Below are positions 17,391 through 26,116 of a stretch of DNA of 64,000 bases, in pieces. Within the stretch, counting starts at the first letter, position 1. Each line of letters starts with the position of its first letter. This DNA comes from Clavibacter sepedonicus (GTDB taxonomy: Bacteria; Actinomycetota; Actinomycetes; Actinomycetales; Microbacteriaceae): positions 2,914,001-2,978,000 of the forward strand of contig NC_010407.1 of NCBI RefSeq assembly GCF_000069225.1, read 5' to 3'. The translations under genes were made by a program, and so were the position numbers. The notes below the pieces were generated by a model, which worked only from the letters and a program-made list of their open reading frames with translations, was not told the DNA's origin and ran no database searches.

Positions 17391-17965
17391 GTTCGCTCGG
17401 TCGCCTCGAACGTCACGGCCACGCGACCCTGGAGGGCGGCGATGAGGCGGTAGGCCTCGTCCATCAGGAAGCGCTCGAACGACTGCCCGGTGCGCGCCAC
17501 GCCCTCCTCGATCGCGGCGCGGTCGGCCTCGTCCGCGAGGGCCTCGTCGCGCGTCGCCTCCGCGATCTCCCCGAGCGTGCGTCGGCCGTCGGCTTTGGTG
17601 AGGAACCTGGCGCCATACTCGGTCAGCTCGAACGGCTCGTCGGATCCCGAGCTGAAGCGGTATCCGTCGTCGAGCACCTCATCGAGGATGATGTCCACGC
17701 GCGGCACGGGTATGACGTCCAGGGCCAAGAGAGGTGCGTCGTCGCCGATGAGGGCGACGATGCCGAGCTTCGCGTACCCCACGAGGAGACGGCGCTCCTG
17801 CTCGTCGAGATCCTGGTCGGACAGGGTCGGGTCGATCGACCGCAGCAGCTGGGCCGTCTCCGGCGCGAGCGTGTGGTGCCTGGTCTTCGACGTGAGCGGA
17901 TCCAGCAGTGCGAGGTTCGGCTTGCCCTCGAATTCGCCGATGTACCCGAGCGGGACGACGTGCAT
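17387..17965 (-). CDS. PqqD-like tandem paralog A
   Basis: The last of five tandem paralogs, 192 residues. It begins MHVVPLGYIGEFEGKPNLALLDPLT. A first helical/winged region follows (LAPETAQLLRSIDP to RRLLVGYAKLGIVALIGDDAPL), then PVPRVDIILDEVLDDGYRFSS, then FELTEYGARFLTKADGRRTLGEIAEA. This last segment resembles the DGxRTLxEI signature of PqqD/RiPP-recognition winged helices. It ends EAYRLIAALQGRVAVTFEA. The start is certain: AAGGAGG lies 5 bases upstream. The ATPase frame upstream runs into it without a stop. I do not know its function; the PqqD likeness is my pattern reading. Confidence 0.72.
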   Translation of the reverse strand: MHVVPLGYIGEFEGKPNLALLDPLTSKTRHHTLAPETAQLLRSIDPTLSDQDLDEQERRLLVGYAKLGIVALIGDDAPLLALDVIPVPRVDIILDEVLDDGYRFSSGSDEPFELTEYGARFLTKADGRRTLGEIAEATRDEALADEADRAAIEEGVARTGQSFERFLMDEAYRLIAALQGRVAVTFEATERT

Positions 17966-18104
17966 GGGTCCTCCTTCTCTGTCGTGGGCCTGCTCCGATG
18001 CGTCGCGCATGCTCAGGCGCGCACCCCGGCTGGCGATGCTACCGACGGCGCGGTGCGGCTCGCCGGAGCTCTGCCCCGCGGTCCTCCCGCGACGTGGGCG
18101 ACGC

Positions 18105-19408
18105 CTACGCCGACGGCGCCGCGAACCGGAACCGGACACCGGCGGGCCGTCCGGAATGGCCGCGATGCAGGTCCCCACGCCGAGGCTCGACAGGTCCCAG
18201 TCCTCGACCACCGCCCCTGTGATGACCTCCTCGCGGAGTCCCGACCCGCGCACGGACGCGTCGAAGCGCGTCAGCTTGCGGTTCGCGCCGAAGCGGTCGC
18301 CGACGAAGCGTCGCGAGTCCCCGTCGTAGAGGCGGAACGCGAACACGGATCCGAACGCCGACAGCACCGACGCGGCCATCTCCGGCCCGTACATCTCCTG
18401 CACCTGCTTGACGTTCTGGGTGCCGACGATGAACCGCAGCCCGAGCGACCGGCCGAAGTTCACGCCGTCGGAGAGGTGCGTCAGCTCGGGGAGCAGCGCG
18501 AACTCGTCGAGCACGAAGAACACGCGCCCGCCCGCGCGGCGTCGGGACATGGCCTCCTTCATCGCGACGTCGAGCATGGTCGTGAACACCGGTGCGAGCG
18601 TGCTGCCCGAGGCGATGTCGTACTCGAGGAAGAGCGCCCGCGCGCCCTTCGCGCGGAGGAAGGCGCGGATGGAGAAGTCGCCCGGCCGCCCGAACGACGA
18701 GCGGAACGACTCCTGGATCACCTGCTGCATGAACGCCATCGTCGCCATGGTCGAGTTCGACCCCTCCTTGGCGATGTAGTGCCGCGCGCCGCGGAGGTCG
18801 GCGTTCTCTGGACGGTCCAGCAGCGCGTGCATCTCGGACGTGCCCATGCCGCCGACGATCATGCGGATGTCGCAGTTCGACCGCTCCTCGGATTCCCGGT
18901 ACATCGCGGTGACGAGGGCCGTGAACACGTCGCGCGCCGCGTTGGCGAAGTAGGCGTTGTCGCCGGCGTCGGCAATGAGACGCGAGAACAGGCCACTGCA
19001 CATCTCGAAGATCTCGTCCTCCGGCAGGCGGCCCGGGGGCAGCGCGCGGAACTCCTCGAACAGGTTCCACGACACCTGCCCCGCGAACTCGTCGGCGAGC
19101 GTGGCCGCGATGACCGCGTCACCCGGCCGGTGGAACGTCTCGTGGTAGTCGCCCTTCGTGTCGAACACGACCATCACGTCGTCGGCGGTCATGCTCGCGC
19201 GCACGGAGGCGACGAGCGCGGAGATGCCCACGGTCTTCCCCGTGCCGATGCCGCCGAGGTAGAGCACGTGCCGGCCGGCCATCGCGTCGTCGAACCCGAT
19301 GCTCGTGCCGTCGACGCCGTGGACCCCGAACTCCGCCGGCCGTGGACCGAGATGTCCCGCGCAGTCCCGCAGTGCCATGCCCGAGACCACCTCCTCCGAG
19401 TAGGGCAT
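18105..19408 (-). CDS. VirD4/HerA-like P-loop ATPase, C-terminus probably frameshifted
   Basis: Hexameric-type DNA-translocase-like ATPase related to type IV coupling proteins. From ATG 19408: Walker A GGIGTGKT at ~52-59, VMVVFDTKGDYHETF, Walker B VFFVLDEFALLPEL at ~296-309, and the sensor segment FIVGTQNVKQVQEMYG. It is compact (~434 residues) with no N-terminal membrane helices. At about 18140 the frame becomes Arg-rich and reads straight into paralog A with no stop; one frame over it ends naturally with VRFRFAAPSA and TAG at 18105-18107, which I take as the real end. GGAG lies just upstream of the start. It lies between paralogs B and A in one operon. Confidence 0.7.
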
Positions 19409-19457
19409 CACCACTCCGGGCGCACGGATGCGGGGAGCGTGAGAGGCAGCACGGCGC

Positions 19458-20042
19458 TCACGCCCGTTCCCCGGCGGTCGCTTCGAACGTGATCGCCTCT
19501 CGTCCGCGCAGGGCGGCGATGAAGCGGTAGACCTCGTCCTCGATGTACTCGTCGAACGTCTGCTGCAGCTCCACCTCGCCGACGCGGATCGCGGCCCTGT
19601 CCTCCTCATCCGCGAGCGCCTCCTGCTTGACGGCCAGAGCGATCTCTCCGAGAGTCGTCCTGCCATCGACCCGGGACATGAGGCGCGCGCCGTATTCACT
19701 GAGCTCGAAGGGCTCGTCGACCTCGGAGGTGAAGCGGTAGCCGTCTTCGAGGATGGCGTCGAGGATCACGTCGTATCGAGGGGCCGGGATGATCGGCAGC
19801 TCGGACAGCGGCGCTCCGTCCTCGACGAGCGCGACCATCCGGAGTCCGGCGCAGATTTGGAGGAGGCGACGCTCTTCCGGTGTGAACACGCGGCCGGTCT
19901 CGGTGGGGTCGAGGGAGAGCAGCAGCTCGAGCGCCTCCGGCGTGAGGTCGTAGCTCGCGGCCTTCCGCGTGAGGGGATCCTGGACCGCCATGTTGTGGCG
20001 GCCATCGAATTCGGCGATGTGGCCGAGCTGCACGACGCGCAT
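19458..20042 (-). CDS. PqqD-like tandem paralog B
   Basis: A 194-residue paralog starting MRVVQLGHIAEFDGRHNMAVQDPLT, with LTPEALELLLSLDPTET, EERRLLQICAGLRMVAL, FELSEYGARLMSRVDGRTTLGEIALAV and EVYRFIAALRGREAITFEA. I chose ATG 20042 over the ATG at 20051 because GAGAGG lies 9 bases upstream of the former but directly abuts the latter. It is the gene just before the ATPase (49 bases apart). It carries the same DGRTTLGEI motif as the others; function unknown. Confidence 0.72.
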   Translation of the reverse strand: MRVVQLGHIAEFDGRHNMAVQDPLTRKAASYDLTPEALELLLSLDPTETGRVFTPEERRLLQICAGLRMVALVEDGAPLSELPIIPAPRYDVILDAILEDGYRFTSEVDEPFELSEYGARLMSRVDGRTTLGEIALAVKQEALADEEDRAAIRVGEVELQQTFDEYIEDEVYRFIAALRGREAITFEATAGERA

Positions 20043-20088
20043 GTCGTTCATCCTCTCGAGGGTGCTGTGGGTGAGATGCCCTGCGTGC

Positions 20089-20739
20089 TCATTCGCCGGA
20101 CTCGCCCGCCGGGGAGAGTCTGCCTGTCTCCGCGTGACCCGGACTCGGCTCCTCCACGGCCACGGGGATCGTGTGCGGCTCGAACGAGACCGCCTCGTTC
20201 CCGCGGAGGGCCCGGATGAACCGATACGCCTCGGCTTCGAGGAACTCGCCGAATGACGCACCCGACTCCCGCTCCATCTCCTCGACGGCGGGCCGCTCCT
20301 CCACGCGGTCGAGGGCTTCCTGGTGGACAGCGGAGACGATCTCCGCGAGGCTCCGCTCGCTGTCGGCCATCCCGAGGAATCGGGTGCTGTGCTCGCTCAG
20401 CTCGAATTTCTCGCCGAGCGTCGACGTCAGCTGGTAGCCGCTGTCTGTCATCCCGACGAAGCTGATGTCGGCACGCGGGACCGGGATGAACGTGAGCTCG
20501 TCGACGGAGTCGTGGTCGCTGGTGAGGGCCACGATGCCCAGGCGCGCGAAGCCGCGGAGGTAGTGCCACTCCTCCGGCGTGAAGTCGTGCACCGTCTCGG
20601 TCGGGTCGAGTGACTGCAGCAGCTCGAACATGGGGTGCTCGAGCCGGTATCCCTTCCTCTCCCTGGTGCGCGGATCCTGGAGGGTGACGTTGGGCGCGCC
20701 GTCCACCTCACTGAGATATCCGAGTTGCACGACGTGCAT
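20089..20739 (-). CDS. PqqD-like tandem paralog C, most divergent
   Basis: A 216-residue paralog starting MHVVQLGYLSEVDGAPNVTLQDPRT, with LEHPMFELLQSLDPTET, EEWHYLRGFARLGIVAL, IPVPRADISFVGMTDSGYQL, FELSEHSTRFLGMADSERSLAEIVSAV and EAYRFIRALRGNEAVSFEP. The central motif has changed (ADSERSLAEI instead of DGRRTLGEI), and a ~20-residue Pro/Glu-rich tail is added. The start is fixed by AAGGAGG 5 bases upstream; an ATG seven codons earlier overlaps the stop of gene D and would cover the ribosome site. Confidence 0.72.
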   Translation of the reverse strand: MHVVQLGYLSEVDGAPNVTLQDPRTRERKGYRLEHPMFELLQSLDPTETVHDFTPEEWHYLRGFARLGIVALTSDHDSVDELTFIPVPRADISFVGMTDSGYQLTSTLGEKFELSEHSTRFLGMADSERSLAEIVSAVHQEALDRVEERPAVEEMERESGASFGEFLEAEAYRFIRALRGNEAVSFEPHTIPVAVEEPSPGHAETGRLSPAGESGE

Positions 20740-20756
20740 GTCGTCCTCCTTCTCGC

Positions 20757-21344
20757 TCATCGGCAGGTTCGTGCGGGCGCGGGCTCGAACGTCACCGTCG
20801 GATTCCCGCGGAGCGCGTCCACGAAGCGGTACGCCTCGGCCACGAGGAAGTCCTCGAAGCTCTGGCCGTGGGTGCGCTGGTGCTCCGCGATCTCCGCGCG
20901 GTCGCCCTCGTCGGCGAGGGCCTCCTGACGGACGGCCTCGGCGATCGTTCCCAGGTCCGTGCGGCCGTCGACCTTCTCGAGCAGGCGGGTCCCGTACTCG
21001 CTCAGCTCGAACGGCCGATGGAGGTCGGAGTCGAAGCGGAAGCCGTCGTCCAGCGCTGCGTCGAAGCGGACGTCGGCGCGGGTCACGGGGATGAAGCGGA
21101 GATCCCCGAGCGGCGCGTCGTCGGCGACCAGGGCGACGACCCCCAGGCGGGCCATGCCGGCGACCAGGCGGGACTCCTCCTCCGTGAACGCCCTGTCGGT
21201 CTCGCGGGGGTCGAGCGAGGGCACCAGATCCGCGAGGGGTGGGCTGAGCCGGTAGCTCCTCGCCTCCTCGGTGGACGGATCCTGCACCGTGACGATGGGG
21301 CCGCCCGCGGAGTCGCTGAGGTGGCCGAGGGGTACGACGTGCAT
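20757..21344 (-). CDS. PqqD-like tandem paralog D
   Basis: A 195-residue paralog starting MHVVPLGHLSDSAGGPIVTVQDPST, with LSPPLADLVPSLDPRET, EEESRLVAGMARLGVVALVADDAPL, IPVTRADVRFDAALDDGFRFDS, FELSEYGTRLLEKVDGRTDLGTIAEAVRQEALADE and EAYRFVDALRGNPTVTFEP. It ends within a few bases of the ribosome site of gene C, so the two are coupled. It is a close match to A, B and E over the whole length. Confidence 0.72.
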   Translation of the reverse strand: MHVVPLGHLSDSAGGPIVTVQDPSTEEARSYRLSPPLADLVPSLDPRETDRAFTEEESRLVAGMARLGVVALVADDAPLGDLRFIPVTRADVRFDAALDDGFRFDSDLHRPFELSEYGTRLLEKVDGRTDLGTIAEAVRQEALADEGDRAEIAEHQRTHGQSFEDFLVAEAYRFVDALRGNPTVTFEPAPARTCR

Positions 21345-21384
21345 GGTCTGCTTCCGTTCGGTGGTGGTGCGCGGGTCCAGGGAC

Positions 21385-21981
21385 CTAGGTGGCGGGCTCG
21401 TCCACCGGGCAGGCGCTGCCCGGCTCGAGGCTCAGGGCGGGATGGCCGATGCACGCCTTCGCGAACCGAAACGCCTCAGCCCGGAGCAGATCGTCGAACG
21501 AGATGCCGCGACGCTCGTCCTCCTCGATCTCCCGGCGCTCATCGTCATCGGCGAGCGCGCGGTCCCGGACGCTCTGCATGATCTCGCCGAGGGTGCGCCG
21601 GCCGTCCGCCTCGTGCAGGAACCTCGCGCCGGACTCGCTCAGCTCGAAGGGACCCCCGAGCTCGGAGGTGAGCCGGTACCCCTCCTCGAGCGCCGCGTCG
21701 AAGAGGATGTCGGCCCGGGTGGCGGGGATGAAGTCGAACCGCGTGAACGGCGCGTCATCCGGGACGAGGGCGATGACGCCGATCCCGGCCATGTTGCGGA
21801 GGATCCGGCGTTCATCCGCCGTGAAGGGCTGATCGGCGGCGACCGGGTCGACGCGTCGGATCAGGTCGAGCAGCCGCGGCGTGAGGGTGTAGCTCCGGGC
21901 CTCATCCGTCACGGGGTCCTGCACCGTGATGTCCGGTGTCGGTTCGGAGTCGTGGAGCTGTCCCAGTTGTATGACGTGCAT
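21385..21981 (-). CDS. PqqD-like tandem paralog E, first of the array
   Basis: A 198-residue paralog starting MHVIQLGQLHDSEPTPDITVQDPVT, with LTPRLLDLIRRVDPVAA, ERRILRNMAGIGVIALVPDDAPF, IPATRADILFDAALEEGYRLTS, FELSESGARFLHEADGRRTLGEIMQSV and EAFRFAKACIGHPALSLEP. AGGAGAG lies 7 bases upstream of the ATG. It is the promoter-proximal member of the array, 44 bases after the PH-like membrane protein. Confidence 0.72.
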   Translation of the reverse strand: MHVIQLGQLHDSEPTPDITVQDPVTDEARSYTLTPRLLDLIRRVDPVAADQPFTADERRILRNMAGIGVIALVPDDAPFTRFDFIPATRADILFDAALEEGYRLTSELGGPFELSESGARFLHEADGRRTLGEIMQSVRDRALADDDERREIEEDERRGISFDDLLRAEAFRFAKACIGHPALSLEPGSACPVDEPAT

Positions 21982-22025
21982 GTGTCTCTCCTGTCTCGTG
22001 CCTGATCCGCGATCCGTGGGGACGG

Positions 22026-22799
22026 TCAGTCCCAGGACCCCGCGAGCTTGCCGCGCGCCTGGGCGTCGAGGATCAGCGCGCCGGCCTCGAACGAGATGCG
22101 GTCGAGGTCGTCGGTGCGGATGTAGAGGCCCGCGTCCGATGCGCTGACGATGCCCAGCTCCCGCGCCAGCACCCAGAGCGCCGCGCTGAGGATCGCGATG
22201 GGCCCCAGCGCGACGAACAGGACGAGCACGAACAGGATCTTCGCCACGTCGTGCCGGGTGGTGATCTCCTGTCGCTGGCTGCCCGTGATCACGCTGAGGA
22301 CGGCCGCCCTGCTGCGGAGCACGAAGAACCCGATCACCCCGAGGACGAGGGCGAAGAAGGTTCCCACGCCGAACAGCCACGCGAGGCCGTCGAGGCTGGA
22401 GGAGCCGGCGCCCACGAGCACCAGCCAGGCGATGAGGCTGACCAGCAGGTTGATCGCGGTGCCGGCGAGCGCCGCCACGCCCAGCGCGTCGTAGCCGGTG
22501 TCGCGGCCCACCTCGATGCCGTCGACCTTGTCGATCTTGTACTCGCGCGAGTAGGTGGACGAGGATGTGACCGTCTTGGCCTCGGCCGAGTAGATCACGC
22601 GGGAGTCCGTGACGAAGAGGTAGCTCACCAGCCGGCCGAGCGGTCGGGTGCGGCGCGCGACGGGGTAGGTGCCGAGCACGGTCTCGTCCGGCAGCAGCCG
22701 GAACGGATGCGTCGGCGAGCCCGGGGCCGTGACGCCTCCGCCGCCGTCCTCGACGATCGGCTTGGTCGCGGCGTCGTCATCCATCTGCGGTTCGAACAT
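22026..22799 (-). CDS. Membrane protein with PH-like domain
   Basis: A 257-residue protein. An acidic N-terminus is followed by a region that looks like a bacterial PH-type fold (LLPDETVLGTYPVARRTRPLGRLVSYLFVTDSRVIYSAEAKT, YKIDKVDGIEVGRDTGYDALG). Three or four membrane helices come next (LGVAALAGTAINLLVSLIAWLVLVG, LFGVGTFFALVLGVIGFFVL, ILFVLVLFVALGPIAILSAALWVLA). The C-terminal ~30 residues (DDLDRISFEAGALILDAQARGKLAGSWD) form a soluble tail. It starts 4 bases after the lipoprotein stop and leads into the paralog array, so it appears to be the membrane base of the same operon. Function unknown. Confidence 0.7.
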   Translation of the reverse strand: MFEPQMDDDAATKPIVEDGGGGVTAPGSPTHPFRLLPDETVLGTYPVARRTRPLGRLVSYLFVTDSRVIYSAEAKTVTSSSTYSREYKIDKVDGIEVGRDTGYDALGVAALAGTAINLLVSLIAWLVLVGAGSSSLDGLAWLFGVGTFFALVLGVIGFFVLRSRAAVLSVITGSQRQEITTRHDVAKILFVLVLFVALGPIAILSAALWVLARELGIVSASDAGLYIRTDDLDRISFEAGALILDAQARGKLAGSWD

Positions 22800-22803
22800 G
22801 CGG

Positions 22804-24816
22804 TCAGGCTCCCCAGGTGTCGGTGCGGTCGGTGGTGCGTGTGGTGGTGGACGTCGTGGCCGAGGTGGGTCGGGCGTCTAGGAGGGTCGGTCCCGGGACC
22901 GGGACCGTGCTGCGGGGCGGCGGGGCCATGGCCAGTGCGCCGCGATGGGGTGGCCCGCTGACCACCTCGGGCGGCGGATCCACGTCGAGCGCACCCGTGA
23001 GGACGCCGGCCATGGCAGACGGGGCCGGGAACGCGAGCAGCGAGCCGTGCTCCACCGCGTCGGCGCCGAGGGATGGCTCGATCGGGAGCCGCTCGTCGAG
23101 CCGGGTCCGGCGTCGCGCGGCCAGCGCTGCGTCCAGCCGCGCCCGTGCCGTGGCGACGCGCGCCGCCACCGCCCGTCGACGCCGGATCAGGAGCGCGAGC
23201 CCGACGGCGAGCGCGAGTGCCAGGACGGCCACGGCGGCGACGCCCGCCGGCGTCAGGCTGCTGGTGCGGACGACGGTGATCCGGGCGCCGTCAGCGCCCG
23301 AGCCGCCCTGCGCCCCGGCGACCCACGAGCCGAACGGGAGGTCCAGCGTCACGTCGGTGCCGTCGAGGACGCGGTGCCCGGACGCGAGGGCGTCGAAGCC
23401 GGGGTCGATCGCGTACTCCGAGTGCTGGACGAGGAGCCCGTCGTCCACCAACCGCGCCCCCACGGACGCTCCCGGGGCCCACCGCGCGTAGCGGTCCGTG
23501 AAGTCCTCGACGCTCGAGCCCGCGATGGACACGGTGTAGGTCGTGCTGTCCGGTCCCGCGTCGGAGGCGATCGTGCCGACGTCCGGATCCGGCCGGTATC
23601 GCTGCAGGAACCCGTCCCCGACAGCGTCGGCGCTGGACTTCGGGACGACGATGGTGGTCGTGCCGGTGACGTTGCCGCTGGAGCCGATGGAGAGGTGCGA
23701 CGCGAGCGAGGAGATGGGTGGGCTGAGCACGAAGCTCACGGGGCCGGCGGTGGTCGACCCCACGTCCATCGACCCCACGTCCATCGACTCCGGGGAGTAG
23801 TCGGCGCCTGCGGTGAAGCGATCGGGCACCCCGCTGCGCCCGATGGCGTCGACGGCGCACACGGCCGCGCACGACGCCGTGTCGGTGAGCTGCATGACCT
23901 CCTGCGACGGGTCGTCCGCCCGCGGGGAGATGTCGACCGCGAAGCGCGTGGCGCCGCCGCCGAGCGCGGTCGTCGTGTCCGCCTGGATCGCCGCCGCGTC
24001 GCCGGTGAAGGCCAGCGTCCATGTGCCCGGCTCGGGCGCGGCGACCTCGCCTCCCGCCGGGACGGCGCCCCGGACGAACGCGTCGAGCCGCGCCAGGTCG
24101 GCCTGGTCCCTTCCCTGCTCGGCGCGGAACGTGATGGTCCGCGTGATGCGCCCCGGGTCGGATGCGTCCGTCGCCATCGAGACGCCGTCGAAGCCGTGGT
24201 TCTCCTCGTGCGAGTACGAGAGCGGATCCCCGACGTCCGCGTGCCGCTCTCCCGCGAACACGATGGCCGCGCGGCCCTCCTCGCGCAGCGATCCGACGCC
24301 CTCGCTGCCGTCCACGACGCTGTCCGCGATCAGGCCGGAGAACATCCACCCCAGCAGGTCGCTGCTCGTGAACGACTCCTGCAGCTCGATGCCCTGCACG
24401 AGAGCGGAGTCGGTGACCGCGAGCCGGGGCGCGGACGAGCCCGTGCGCGAGGAGAGGAGCGCGGCGACCTCGCCCGAGTAGTCCGCGGGAGACGAGAACG
24501 CGAGCGTGAAGGTCGCGGTGATGCCGCCGTCGGCCGTCGCGGAGATGCCCGAGTAGGCCAGCGGGGACGGCAGGTGCCGGCGGATGGACGCGTCGATGGC
24601 GGCCGAGCCGCCCGGGACCTTAGCGAGGTCCTGCTGGTTCAGCGTGACGGTCATCTGCCGGGAGCCGGATCCGCCGGCGTCCACGGACATCGTGGTGTCG
24701 ATCACCGCCCCGCAAGCGCTGAGGGCGAAGGCGATGACGATGCCCAGCACGGCGGCGGCGAGGCGGCGGCGCCCGCGCGCCCCCGGCGCGTCTCGGGTCG
24801 GTCGGCGCCTCGCCAC
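22804..24816 (-). CDS. Large membrane-anchored lipoprotein, LppM-like N-terminus
   Basis: About 670 residues. A basic head and hydrophobic stretch end in a lipobox (AFALSAC, with Cys as the lipidation site). The following domain (DTTMSVDAGGSGSRQMTVTLN, FSSPADYSGEVAALLSS) resembles the LppM-type actinobacterial domain. Much of the protein is extracytoplasmic beta-rich sequence with two close cysteines (SCAAVCAVD). A second membrane helix near residue 545 (GVAAVAVLALALAVGLALLIRRRR) leaves a ~120-residue cytoplasmic Pro/Thr-rich tail. The start is uncertain: GTG 24816 is the closest sensible codon, but no strong ribosome site is visible. A 15-bp repeat encodes SMDVGSMDVG near 23755-23790. It heads the paralog/ATPase operon. 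Confidence 0.65.
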   Translation of the reverse strand: MARRRPTRDAPGARGRRRLAAAVLGIVIAFALSACGAVIDTTMSVDAGGSGSRQMTVTLNQQDLAKVPGGSAAIDASIRRHLPSPLAYSGISATADGGITATFTLAFSSPADYSGEVAALLSSRTGSSAPRLAVTDSALVQGIELQESFTSSDLLGWMFSGLIADSVVDGSEGVGSLREEGRAAIVFAGERHADVGDPLSYSHEENHGFDGVSMATDASDPGRITRTITFRAEQGRDQADLARLDAFVRGAVPAGGEVAAPEPGTWTLAFTGDAAAIQADTTTALGGGATRFAVDISPRADDPSQEVMQLTDTASCAAVCAVDAIGRSGVPDRFTAGADYSPESMDVGSMDVGSTTAGPVSFVLSPPISSLASHLSIGSSGNVTGTTTIVVPKSSADAVGDGFLQRYRPDPDVGTIASDAGPDSTTYTVSIAGSSVEDFTDRYARWAPGASVGARLVDDGLLVQHSEYAIDPGFDALASGHRVLDGTDVTLDLPFGSWVAGAQGGSGADGARITVVRTSSLTPAGVAAVAVLALALAVGLALLIRRRRAVAARVATARARLDAALAARRRTRLDERLPIEPSLGADAVEHGSLLAFPAPSAMAGVLTGALDVDPPPEVVSGPPHRGALAMAPPPRSTVPVPGPTLLDARPTSATTSTTTRTTDRTDTWGA

Positions 24817-24969
24817 AGGGTGCACGCGGCGGCTGACCTGATCATGCGCTGAAAGTAGCGGCAGCCGACGGCCGGCCACCGGGGTTCTCCACGGCGGGGG
24901 CGGCATCCAGGGCGCTCGCGTGCGCCGTCGGGGTGCACGCGGCCGAGGCGATCCGCGTCTAGGGCTCCG

Positions 24970-25302
24970 TCACGCGCTCAGCGCGTCAGCGATCCGCGGG
25001 AACTCCACCGCGACCACGCGCCACAGCACCTCCATGTCGGTGCCGTCGTAGTCGTGGGCGACGTAGTTCCGCACCGCGCGGATCCCGCTCCAGTCGATCT
25101 CCGGGCGGGCGTCCCGGAAGGAGGCGGGCAGCCGGTCGGCCGCGCTCGAGAGGTCCACGACGAGCGAGCGCGCGATGCGGCGCTGTTCGTCGTCATCGGG
25201 GTCGACGAAGCGCGCATGGCCGCGCGCCGTCACCCGTCGGGCGGAGGCAGCGAACCGCGCGATGTCGGCGAGGAGCGCCGGCACGCGTTCCTCGTCGATC
25301 AT
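24970..25302 (-). CDS. hepT: HepT-like ribonuclease toxin
   Basis: A 110-residue HEPN-family protein (DUF86), the toxin of HepT/MntA systems, which acts as an RNase. The active-site motif Rx4HxY is intact in RNYVAHDY. The surrounding helices (ALLADIARFAASARRV, RIARSLVVDLSSAADRLP, WSGIRAVRNYVAHDYDG) are typical. Its ATG overlaps the last base of the MntA stop (TGATG), so it is translationally coupled downstream of its antitoxin. The family call is strong; activity in this host is inference. Confidence 0.88.
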   Translation of the reverse strand: MIDEERVPALLADIARFAASARRVTARGHARFVDPDDDEQRRIARSLVVDLSSAADRLPASFRDARPEIDWSGIRAVRNYVAHDYDGTDMEVLWRVVAVEFPRIADALSA

Positions 25303-25763
25303 CAGAGGGCCACGGCCTCTGCCCGGATGCGGTCCATCATCGGTCCCGAACCCCGGTCGGAGACCACGTCGACGTCGATCCCCAGCAGCGCGGCTACCTC
25401 AGCCATGAAGCCCGCGAGGTCGAAGAGCGATGCATCCGCCGCGGGATGCACGAGGAGGTCGAGGTCGGATCCTGCCGCGGCATCTCCCCGCGCGACGGAT
25501 CCGAAGACGCGGACGTCGCTGAGGCGGCGCCGAGCGGCGACCTCGAGGATGGGACCTCGGGATGCGCGGACCCGGTCGAGCGACGGCGCCCGGAGCGCGG
25601 CGCCGAGTCGGACGAGGGTCTCGGGCGACGGCTGCCGGCGCCCGCTCTCGTACGCTGCGATGTTCGGCTGCGGCACGCCGGTCACCGCGGCGAGCTCGCG
25701 CTGTGAGAGGGCGGCCTCGCGGCGGAGGCGGCGCAGCTCCTCACCGACGGACGCATCGCTCAT
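25302..25763 (-). CDS. mntA: MntA-like nucleotidyltransferase antitoxin with XRE DNA-binding domain
   Basis: A 153-residue fusion. Residues ~6-60 are an XRE/Cro helix-turn-helix (EELRRLRREAALSQRELAAVTGVPQPNIAAYESGRRQP). Residues ~75-150 are a minimal nucleotidyltransferase with the GS...DxD signature (FGSVARGDAAAGSDLDLLV). In studied HepT/MntA pairs this enzyme AMPylates the tyrosine of the Rx4HxY motif to silence the toxin. The HTH would let it repress its own promoter, a role stand-alone MntA proteins lack. It lies 40 bases beyond the 3' end of tRNA-Arg. Confidence 0.88.
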   Translation of the reverse strand: MSDASVGEELRRLRREAALSQRELAAVTGVPQPNIAAYESGRRQPSPETLVRLGAALRAPSLDRVRASRGPILEVAARRRLSDVRVFGSVARGDAAAGSDLDLLVHPAADASLFDLAGFMAEVAALLGIDVDVVSDRGSGPMMDRIRAEAVAL

Positions 25764-25802
25764 GCCCGCGATGATAGCGGCTCGATATCGCGATGCGGAG
25801 GG

Positions 25803-25874
25803 TGCCCCTGGAGGGACTCGAACCCCCAACCCTTTCCTTAGGACGGAACTGCTCTTCCATTGAGCTACAGAGGC
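25803..25874 (-). tRNA. tRNA-Arg (anticodon CCT)
   Basis: On the minus strand the sequence folds into a full cloverleaf. The 7-bp acceptor is GCCTCTG/CAGGGGC, the D arm GCTC/GAGC, the anticodon stem GTTCC/GGAAA (first pair mismatched) with loop GTCCTAA, and the T arm closes around TTCGAGT. The anticodon CCT reads the arginine codon AGG. CCA is not encoded. No duplicated tRNA 3' end was seen nearby. Confidence 0.93.
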
Positions 25875-26116
25875 TGACCGGCCCATGGTAGCGGAGCCCC
25901 GCCCGCGCGATCGAGAGCAGGCCGCCCGTGACGAGCCCGGGGACGAGCGTCGCCACGAGCGCCGCCGCGCCCGCCGGATCCACCCCCGCGCCGCCCCGCC
26001 TGCCGGTTTCCCCACCCGTCGCGTCGTACTGTTGCCGGGTGTGGCGTGCCAATGAACGATCCGACGACGACGACCTGCTCTCCGGGTTCGCCGCCGAGCA
26101 TCTTGAGGACCCCCAC

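Noticed and set aside
25803..25874. tRNA-Arg as an integration site for the 17-25 kb region
   Set aside because: No duplicated tRNA 3' segment, integrase or excisionase is visible in the window.
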